Part shown: piece by piece, positions 13,942 through 19,061 of the stretch | Numbering within the stretch: the stretch's first letter is position 1 | Layout of the letters: each line of letters begins with the position of its first letter | DNA from: Flavobacteriales bacterium UBA7519 | GTDB taxonomy: Bacteria > Bacteroidota > Bacteroidia > Flavobacteriales > Weeksellaceae | DNA length: 19,061 nucleotides | NCBI GenBank assembly: GCA_002476905.1 | Contig: DLND01000201.1 | Span: forward strand, 25,276-44,336 | Direction of reading: 5' to 3' | Position numbers and translations under genes: made by a program | The notes under the pieces: generated by a model | Databases searched by the model: none | Told to the model about the DNA's origin: nothing | Seen by the model: the letters and a program-made list of their open reading frames with translations, nothing else

Positions 13942-15609
13942 ATGGCAAATTCAAGAGCAAGAGAAACCACAGAAGCTATCGAAAGATTATATGTCTCTAT
14001 GAGACACTTATTCTATAGAGGATTTTTCAAACCGTCTGGAGTGTCGGGTGAGTCATTAAGAAAACTCTTAATGGTAATCAATCCGGAAATCTACGGAAGC
14101 ATGAGCATCCCCAATAAAATAGAGCTGGACGGTTTACTTTATGTTCTTGACCGTCTTCCGGAAGGCATCGAGGAGTGTTCTTTCATCCACCTGACTTCTG
14201 ACGAAGGTTTTGACAAAGGAAGTTTTGAACCTATTGTTCCGAAAAAACGTAGAAGAAACTGCTATAGAATCGATGAACATCAAATGAACATCGAAGTTCT
14301 TTTGGGACGTTCTGAGATTTATGACATACTGACTCACTTGACTTTCCTTTATTTAGAAGCTGACAAAATCAGGAATATCGGTTTCGATTTGGAAAATGAA
14401 GGCCGCGCCAAGAGAACCTGGAATATCATTGAAGAAGTTGCGAAAGGAGAAAAAAAATACAGCAGAAAAGAAAAAGAAGTCGCATTGATTCATCTTTCTT
14501 CTTTTTTAGGACGAACTTTTGATGAAACACTTAATGCTTATAACAACTTCGGAGATGATAAAAATCCCGACCGCTTGTTCAAGATTATTTACTGGCTCGG
14601 TCAGATTAGCCTGGAAGACTGGAAGGAAAACAGAGAAAGAGAAATTTACTTTTCAGCAATTCTTCAGGAAAGAGTTGGCCATCACCTTTTCGGGGAAAGA
14701 TGGGCAAACAAAATCAAGAAAGTCCTGGTAGAAAACGACCTTCATATGCGTCCGCTTCACATCATCAGTGCGAATATGCACTCGGTTAAAAATATGGTTT
14801 TTGCCAATGATGCTCTTAATAAAAAAGGAACAAAAGAGGTTGATTATAAATTATTTGCGGACATCAGTAACAAAAAAGAACTTCAAACTAAAGTCCTAGA
14901 ATATGCTGAAAAACAGGGAATGATTTATATTGATGATAACAGCGGCAGCAATATCGACGTTCAAATCATAGACCTTGCTAAAACTGAACTTAAAAACACG
15001 GTTTTTGCGGATCAGAAATTCAAAGGAGATGATGTTATCCTGGTTTTTGACTACGCATTTGGGGAACAAGCTTTTGAGGTAATGGACGAATTGCTAAGAC
15101 CATACGAAGTGAAAGGCGAAGTATATATGATGAAGGTTAAATCCGTTTCTATAATGGGTAAAGCAGGAATCCTAACCGGAGGAAAAGGTGATATTATGAT
15201 TCCAACTTCTCACATTTTTGAAGGAACTGCTGATAATTACGTTTTCGAAAACGCTCTAAAAGCGACTGATTTTGTAGATGATGAGATCAAATCTTTCGAA
15301 GGACCGATGATCACTGTTTTGGGAACATCGCTTCAGAACAAAGACATTTTATCTTACTTTATGACAACCTCTTGGAAAGCGATTGGACTGGAAATGGAAG
15401 GAGCGCATTATCAAAAAGCGATTCAGGTAGCAAGCAAAATCCGTCATCATATTTCTCCTGATTTATTTGTAATGTATGCTTATTACGCTTCGGATAATCC
15501 ATTGGAAACAGGAAGTACATTATCTTCCGGCGGACTTGGATTGACAGGTGTAAAACCAACTTATATGATTACGCATAAAATCATAGAGAAAATTCTTGAG
15601 AAAAAATAA
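13942..15609 (+). CDS. Uncharacterised conserved protein with nucleoside-phosphorylase-like C-terminal half (DUF6909-like)
   Basis: A 555-residue soluble protein without signal peptide or membrane segment. I recall a Bacteroidota family of this type, annotated as DUF6909, but no assigned function. The N-terminal half (about 1-270) is helix-rich and charged, with no motif I recognise. The C-terminal half (about 350-555) has stretches that resemble the purine nucleoside phosphorylase/AMP nucleosidase fold: DYAFGEQAFEVMDELL (370-385), GKAGILTGGKGDIMIP (406-421) followed by TSHIFEGT (422-429), and GLEMEGAHY (482-490), where Glu484 and Glu486 resemble the Met-Glu ribose-binding segment of that fold. 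A cytosolic nucleosidase or nucleotide-binding role is inference only. It is monocistronic, with a 16-bp terminator directly after the stop. Confidence 0.85.
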   Translation: MANSRARETTEAIERLYVSMRHLFYRGFFKPSGVSGESLRKLLMVINPEIYGSMSIPNKIELDGLLYVLDRLPEGIEECSFIHLTSDEGFDKGSFEPIVPKKRRRNCYRIDEHQMNIEVLLGRSEIYDILTHLTFLYLEADKIRNIGFDLENEGRAKRTWNIIEEVAKGEKKYSRKEKEVALIHLSSFLGRTFDETLNAYNNFGDDKNPDRLFKIIYWLGQISLEDWKENREREIYFSAILQERVGHHLFGERWANKIKKVLVENDLHMRPLHIISANMHSVKNMVFANDALNKKGTKEVDYKLFADISNKKELQTKVLEYAEKQGMIYIDDNSGSNIDVQIIDLAKTELKNTVFADQKFKGDDVILVFDYAFGEQAFEVMDELLRPYEVKGEVYMMKVKSVSIMGKAGILTGGKGDIMIPTSHIFEGTADNYVFENALKATDFVDDEIKSFEGPMITVLGTSLQNKDILSYFMTTSWKAIGLEMEGAHYQKAIQVASKIRHHISPDLFVMYAYYASDNPLETGSTLSSGGLGLTGVKPTYMITHKIIEKILEKK

Positions 15610-15648
15610 AAAACTGAAGCCTCCGAAAATCGGAGGCTTCAGTTTTTT
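15608..15648. terminator. Strong bidirectional terminator after the 555-residue protein gene
   Basis: A perfect stem of at least 16 bp, from 15611-15626 and 15630-15645 (core CTGAAGCCTCCGA with TCGGAGGCTTCAG), closes a 3-nt AAA loop. T runs follow it on both strands. It serves the plus-strand gene and probably also the convergent DUF445 gene, whose stop lies 74 nt away. Confidence 0.93.
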
Positions 15649-15721
15649 GACTCTCTCAGATTGTCCAGATTTCGTAGGTTCATTTTTATTGAAATAAGCA
15701 TAATCTGCAAGATATTGAAAT

Positions 15722-16963
15722 CTAAATAAAATTCGCAATCGTGTAAATTAGCAGACCTACTATGCCACCAACAATGGTTCCGTTGATTCGGATGAATTGT
15801 AAATCTTTTCCAACTTCCAGTTCCAATTTTCGGCTAAGCTCTTTTCCTTCCCAATTCCCAACGGTTGTACTGATAAGCTCGCCAAAATTCTTCGTGTTTT
15901 TCAGAATGTATTTATAAGCCGTCACTCTCACCCAATGGTCGATTCGGTTTTGGAATTGTTCATCATTCTGAAGATTGAAAACAAACTCGTTAATGTTTCT
16001 TCTGACGTAAGATTTCAGTTTAGAATCTTCTTCGGATAATTCTTTGATTAATGACGATTTCAGAGATTGCCAAATATCGGATGAATATTGTTTGATTTTA
16101 TCACTCTGTATAAAATCTGATTTGATGGATTCAAATTCCGTTTTCCATTTTGGCTCATCTTTCAGCTCTTTCGAAAAATCGAGGATTTTATTGGTGATTT
16201 CACTTCGTAAAGGATGATTTGCATTTTGCTCCACTTCCAGAAAATAATCGCTCAAACCTTTGGTGATTTTTTCTGCGATTTTATTGTCAATTGATTTTGG
16301 AATCAGGAAAAAACTCTCCTTTCGCACTCTTTCAGAAATCATTTGCTGATTTTCGAGAATGTAACCTTTGACTTGAGCGCTCAGGTTGGTGATGATTTTC
16401 TGATGATCATTTTTACTGAGAAGATATTCGATCCCATTGCCTATGATGGAATTTAATTTGATGGAATCTGTCATTTCCTCAGCTTTTCCAGAGATGAATT
16501 TTACGACAGCATCGTCATCCAGTTTATTGACAATATCTTTGATAATTGAAGATAATTCATTAATCAAAACATCTTGATTTCTCTCTTTGGAAAGCCAATC
16601 CCCAACATAAACCGAAACTTTTAGTTTCTGAATATAAGGACGAATATTTTCCGGAGAAAGAAAATTATCGACCACAAAATTCCCTAGATTATCGCCTATC
16701 TTTTCTTTAGAATTTTCGATGAGATTAGTGTGCGGAATTTTGATTCCTAACGGATAATTGAAAAGAGCAGTTACTGCAAACCAATCCGCCAATGCACCAA
16801 CCATCGCTGCTTCTGAAAACGCTCTAATATAACCAATCCAATGCGAGTGACTTTGTTTCTGCAAAATGGTCATTGCTATAAAAGTCATCATCATCAGGAT
16901 AAATAATCCTGTTGCTAATGTCTTATATTGCCTAAGTTGCTGTTTTTTCTGTACATCATTCAT
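15722..16963 (-). CDS. DUF445 family membrane protein (YjiN-like)
   Basis: A 413-residue protein with one membrane segment near the N terminus (about 16-34), a second hydrophobic stretch around 46-70, a long charged helical middle (about 85-385) and a C-terminal membrane segment (393-413, GTIVGGIVGLLIYTIANFI). The family marker is the stretch from Gly56 to Ile82, beginning GALADWFAVTALF and ending LGIKIPHTNLI. DUF445 proteins are widespread in bacteria and lack a firm biochemical role. The layout, with both ends in the membrane and a soluble helical body, matches the family. It faces the 555-residue gene through a shared terminator and is divergent from a serine hydrolase. An exact -7 box lies 30 nt upstream. 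Confidence 0.9.
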   Translation of the reverse strand: MNDVQKKQQLRQYKTLATGLFILMMMTFIAMTILQKQSHSHWIGYIRAFSEAAMVGALADWFAVTALFNYPLGIKIPHTNLIENSKEKIGDNLGNFVVDNFLSPENIRPYIQKLKVSVYVGDWLSKERNQDVLINELSSIIKDIVNKLDDDAVVKFISGKAEEMTDSIKLNSIIGNGIEYLLSKNDHQKIITNLSAQVKGYILENQQMISERVRKESFFLIPKSIDNKIAEKITKGLSDYFLEVEQNANHPLRSEITNKILDFSKELKDEPKWKTEFESIKSDFIQSDKIKQYSSDIWQSLKSSLIKELSEEDSKLKSYVRRNINEFVFNLQNDEQFQNRIDHWVRVTAYKYILKNTKNFGELISTTVGNWEGKELSRKLELEVGKDLQFIRINGTIVGGIVGLLIYTIANFI

Positions 16964-16992
16964 ATTTGAGAAAAATCGAAAATCGTTCCATA

Positions 16993-17000
16993 CAAAATTA
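16993..17000 (-). promoter_or_regulatory. -7 promoter box for the DUF445 gene
   Basis: The minus strand reads TAATTTTG, an exact TAnnTTTG match 29 nt before the DUF445 start. It lies in the 83-nt gap left if the divergent serine hydrolase starts at 17047, which supports that later start. Confidence 0.45.
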
Positions 17001-17046
17001 TCAATATTTGATTAAATTAAATATTTTTACAATAAATCTATTAAGA

Positions 17047-18192
17047 ATGCTAAAAAAGATCTTCAAGGTTTTCCTACTAGTCATTGCTGCTATAATTCTC
17101 CTAATATACGCTTCCGGTTACAGTTATTTATTCCGCGCAATAAGACTGACTTATCTGAAAGGTGAAAATAGTTCTACGATAGATGACGGAAAATATTTTC
17201 CTTCGAAGATTATTTCTAAAGGACAACCAAAACCGTGGCCTACAGATGATCTTTACAATAGAATAAAACTTACAAGTTCTCTGAAAAAACATCTTGAAGA
17301 AACAGAAACTACATCTTTTTTGGTAGTGAAAAACGGAAAAATTTTTCAGGAACATTATTGGTACGGCTATGGAAAATATAAAGCAAGCAATTCCTTTTCA
17401 TTAGCTAAAACCATCACGGTTCTTCTTCTGGGAAAAGCTATTGATGATGGTAGAATTCTAAATGCAGATCAGAATTTTTCAGACTTTTATCCAGAGTTTA
17501 GTCCTAATGATTTTGGTAAAAATCTCACCCTCAGAAATCTCGCATCAATGGAAGCCGGTTTGGACTGGAAGGAAGATTGTAAAAATCCATTGGGGCCAAA
17601 TGCCGCTCTGTATTATGGGTTTTCTTTGGCAGATGTTGTCTTTAATAAAAAACTAATAACGATGCCTGGCGAAAAATTCGAATATCAGAGTGGCGCCACA
17701 CAACTTTTAGGATTTGCTATTGGCAGAGCTGTGGGAATGCCTTTAGCAATGTACGCATCTTCAAAACTTTGGAAACCTCTGGGTATGGAAAATGATGCGA
17801 ATTGGTCTACAGACGATATGGGTATAGAAAAGTCTTTTTGCTGCATCCATTCTAACGCAAGGGATTTTGCTAAAATCGGATATCTGCTTCTTAATAAAGG
17901 AAAAATTGACAGTGTTCCGCTCATCAGTGAAAGCTTTGTTAATGAGATGACAACTCCTACAGAAAAGTCCGATGGTGTCTATGGAATGGGATTATGGATT
18001 AATAATGACTATAGAATTCCCCATTATTATATGCGCGGACTCAACGGGCAATATGTAGTAGTTATCCCCCAATATGATATGATCATCATCCGTCTAGGGA
18101 AGAAAGAAGGCGATGAGAAAGACAGCAAAAACAGGCCAAAAGAAACCGAACTTTATATTGATGAGGTATTGAAAATGATGACTAAAAATTAA
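17047..18192 (+). CDS. Serine hydrolase of the class C beta-lactamase/DD-peptidase fold
   Basis: A 381-residue protein when started at 17047. The frame is open from an ATG at 16966, but that start would add 27 polar residues before the membrane anchor and leave only 2 nt to the divergent DUF445 start, so the later ATG is preferred. An N-terminal hydrophobic segment (about 5-22) is a signal anchor or signal peptide. The beta-lactamase-like domain shows the nucleophile motif Ser118-Leu-Ala-Lys121 and the second motif Tyr213-Gln-Ser215. A Gly-rich third region, RGLNGQ, lies near the C terminus in place of a typical Lys-Thr-Gly. Such proteins include esterases, D-amino peptidases and cell-wall enzymes, so the substrate is open. 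A true antibiotic-resistance role is unlikely from motif context. Its stop overlaps that of the convergent TetR gene by 4 nt. Confidence 0.85.
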   Translation: MLKKIFKVFLLVIAAIILLIYASGYSYLFRAIRLTYLKGENSSTIDDGKYFPSKIISKGQPKPWPTDDLYNRIKLTSSLKKHLEETETTSFLVVKNGKIFQEHYWYGYGKYKASNSFSLAKTITVLLLGKAIDDGRILNADQNFSDFYPEFSPNDFGKNLTLRNLASMEAGLDWKEDCKNPLGPNAALYYGFSLADVVFNKKLITMPGEKFEYQSGATQLLGFAIGRAVGMPLAMYASSKLWKPLGMENDANWSTDDMGIEKSFCCIHSNARDFAKIGYLLLNKGKIDSVPLISESFVNEMTTPTEKSDGVYGMGLWINNDYRIPHYYMRGLNGQYVVVIPQYDMIIIRLGKKEGDEKDSKNRPKETELYIDEVLKMMTKN

Positions 18193-18818
18193 TCTTGCTC
18201 ATAGTCCAAAATCGCAAAAACACTTAGTAGTATGCTATTTTTCAGTTTTTGTTCTGATTCTTTCTGATATTGTGCCTCATTATTGGTAGGAACATACTGT
18301 TCATAAAAATTTTTATTCCTGATGACGAATAATGCGGAACCAATAATCATTGTAAGAATATCTTCGGATCTCGGTGCGTTATGGAAAACTCCGGAAACGA
18401 TCCCTCTTTTCACTATTTCTTCTATCCTTATAACACAAGTCTGATAAAATTCCAGTAGATCATCTTTAACATTATCTAATGAGCGCATTTCCTGTGTCAC
18501 AAATCCGTGAAAATAACTGTATTTGAATAGCAGTGAGATCACATAATTTACAATCTCCTTCATCTGCATCTCTGGTTTTCCCTCCTTTATAGTCTGAGCA
18601 AACTCGGAGAAACTTTCTTTTGTACGTTGCACCCGATATTGATAAAGATAGGACATCATCTTTTCCTTGGAGCCAAAGTAGTAGGAAATCATTGCAACAT
18701 TAATATTTGCCTTTGAGCAGATATCTCTAACCGAAGTACCATCAAAGCCTTTTTTAGCAATAAGCTCCTCAGCAACATCAAGAATTTTTATTTGTTTCTC
18801 TGTAAATTTTTTTCTCAT
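18189..18818 (-). CDS. TetR/AcrR family transcriptional regulator
   Basis: A 209-residue regulator. The N-terminal DNA-binding domain (about 6-55) has the TetR helix-turn-helix: ILDVAEELIAKKGFDGTSV (12-30), RDICSKANIN (31-40) and VAMISYYFGSKEKM (41-54), with the family's YYFGSKE recognition-helix end. The rest is an all-helical ligand-binding and dimerisation domain without a recognisable ligand signature. The gene is convergent with the serine hydrolase and shares the TTAA of both stops, so it is not obviously the regulator of that gene. The 171 nt upstream hold two palindromes (18839-18852 and 18883-18893) that could be operators for autoregulation. They lie between it and the transposase at the window end. 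Confidence 0.92.
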   Translation of the reverse strand: MRKKFTEKQIKILDVAEELIAKKGFDGTSVRDICSKANINVAMISYYFGSKEKMMSYLYQYRVQRTKESFSEFAQTIKEGKPEMQMKEIVNYVISLLFKYSYFHGFVTQEMRSLDNVKDDLLEFYQTCVIRIEEIVKRGIVSGVFHNAPRSEDILTMIIGSALFVIRNKNFYEQYVPTNNEAQYQKESEQKLKNSILLSVFAILDYEQD

Positions 18819-18838
18819 ATATCTAGAACAGAATGTAA

Positions 18839-18852
18839 AAATAATATTATTT
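18839..18852. promoter_or_regulatory. Palindrome upstream of the TetR gene
   Basis: AAATAATATTATTT is a perfect 14-bp palindrome 21 nt before the TetR start. TetR proteins often bind such sites over their own promoter. It contains only A and T, so chance occurrence in this AT-rich gap is not small. No exact TAnnTTTG box was found here; TATAATTG at 18863-18856 (minus) has one mismatch. Confidence 0.28.
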
Positions 18853-18882
18853 CATCAATTATAAAACATTTTAGCAATCGAA

Positions 18883-18893
18883 TCTATTATAGA
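18883..18893. promoter_or_regulatory. Second short palindrome upstream of the TetR gene
   Basis: TCTATTATAGA is an 11-nt palindrome (5-bp arms around a central T), 65 nt before the TetR start. It partly overlaps a hairpin-forming stretch, GAATTT (18892-18897) with GGG (18901-18903) pairing to CCCAAATTC (18912-18920), with three bulged bases. It could be an operator or part of an insertion-sequence end. Confidence 0.22.
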
Positions 18894-19061
18894 ATTTGTA
18901 GGGAAATTTAACCCAAATTCCGCAATAGAAAAAAAAGAGTATTTTAGTATTCTAATATCCAACTGCGTAGCAGTAGAAAAAAATAAGCGATGAAATTCGA
19001 GCTATCCTTTACCAATAAAGAGATTACGCCTTGGGGAGGCATGGTGTTTTTAAAGCAAATG
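18892..19061 (+). mobile_element. Left part of a probable insertion sequence (IS1380 type), cut by the window end
   Basis: The element is inferred from the transposase start at 18990. Its left terminal repeat cannot be placed, because the right end is outside the window. The inverted-repeat-rich stretch 18892-18920 is one candidate edge. A small hairpin, ACTGC (18962-18966) with GCAGT (18970-18974), lies 15 nt before the transposase ATG and could lower its translation. Confidence 0.4.
18990..19061 (+). CDS. Transposase, probable IS1380 family, N-terminal 24 codons (partial)
   Basis: The frame from the ATG at 18990 stays open to the last base and gives 24 residues, including EITPWGGMVFLKQM (11-24). 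This resembles my memory of the first residues of IS1380-family DDE transposases of Bacteroidota, which begin with a short beta region followed by a T-x-x-G-G-x-x-x-L pattern. The DDE catalytic residues lie beyond the window. Only 24 residues are visible, so the family call is tentative; another DDE transposase of the IS4 group is the main alternative. Confidence 0.65.
   Translation, partial: MKFELSFTNKEITPWGGMVFLKQM

Noticed and set aside
16966..17046. Upstream in-frame ATG extending the serine hydrolase by 27 residues
   Set aside because: It would put a polar stretch before the membrane anchor and leave 2 nt to the divergent DUF445 start, with no room for promoters. The ATG at 17047 gives a normal signal anchor.
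17047..18192. Antibiotic-resistance beta-lactamase next to a TetR regulator (AmpC/AmpR-like pair)
   Set aside because: The regulator is TetR rather than LysR type and convergent rather than divergent, and the third motif is not Lys-Thr-Gly.

Overview
The window looks like a chromosomal segment of a flavobacterium of the Chryseobacterium/Weeksellaceae type (phylum Bacteroidota). Supporting this: AT-rich DNA, no recognisable Shine-Dalgarno sites, several exact copies of the Bacteroidota -7 promoter box TAnnTTTG, a type III glutamine synthetase, an XrtF-type exosortase with its small partner protein, and a TonB-dependent receptor ending in Tyr-Arg-Phe. The assignment rests on recalled protein families and was not tested by a database search.

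Left part (1-5661): the 3' end of a TenA/thiaminase II gene, then nadB and nadC 5 nt apart. Together these two convert aspartate (with NadA, not in this window) to nicotinate mononucleotide. A TonB-dependent outer-membrane receptor follows and is closed by a strong hairpin terminator.

Middle (5663-10234): a four-helix membrane protein with conserved histidines, then asd (lysine/threonine/methionine/DAP branch), a strong terminator, and a CDF cation exporter with a Cys-rich tail. Convergent to the exporter is the two-gene exosortase unit (xrtF and the XrtF-associated membrane protein, overlapping by 8 nt). Divergent from xrtF is an APH/COG3178-type small-molecule kinase whose promoter box sits almost on its start codon.

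Right part (10235-19061): a 270-nt gap with a repeat-like, foldable non-coding element and a bidirectional terminator; an NlpC/P60 lipoprotein; glutamine synthetase III; a large uncharacterised protein with a nucleoside-phosphorylase-like C-terminal half; a DUF445 membrane protein; a serine hydrolase of the class C beta-lactamase fold; and a TetR regulator. The window ends in the first 24 codons of what looks like an IS1380-family transposase.

Most of the window is ordinary housekeeping. The parts most worth a second look are the exosortase F pair, the structured intergenic element near 10300-10404, the uncharacterised 555-residue protein, and the metal-site features of the CDF transporter. 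I found no CRISPR array, phage, secretion or defence cluster.
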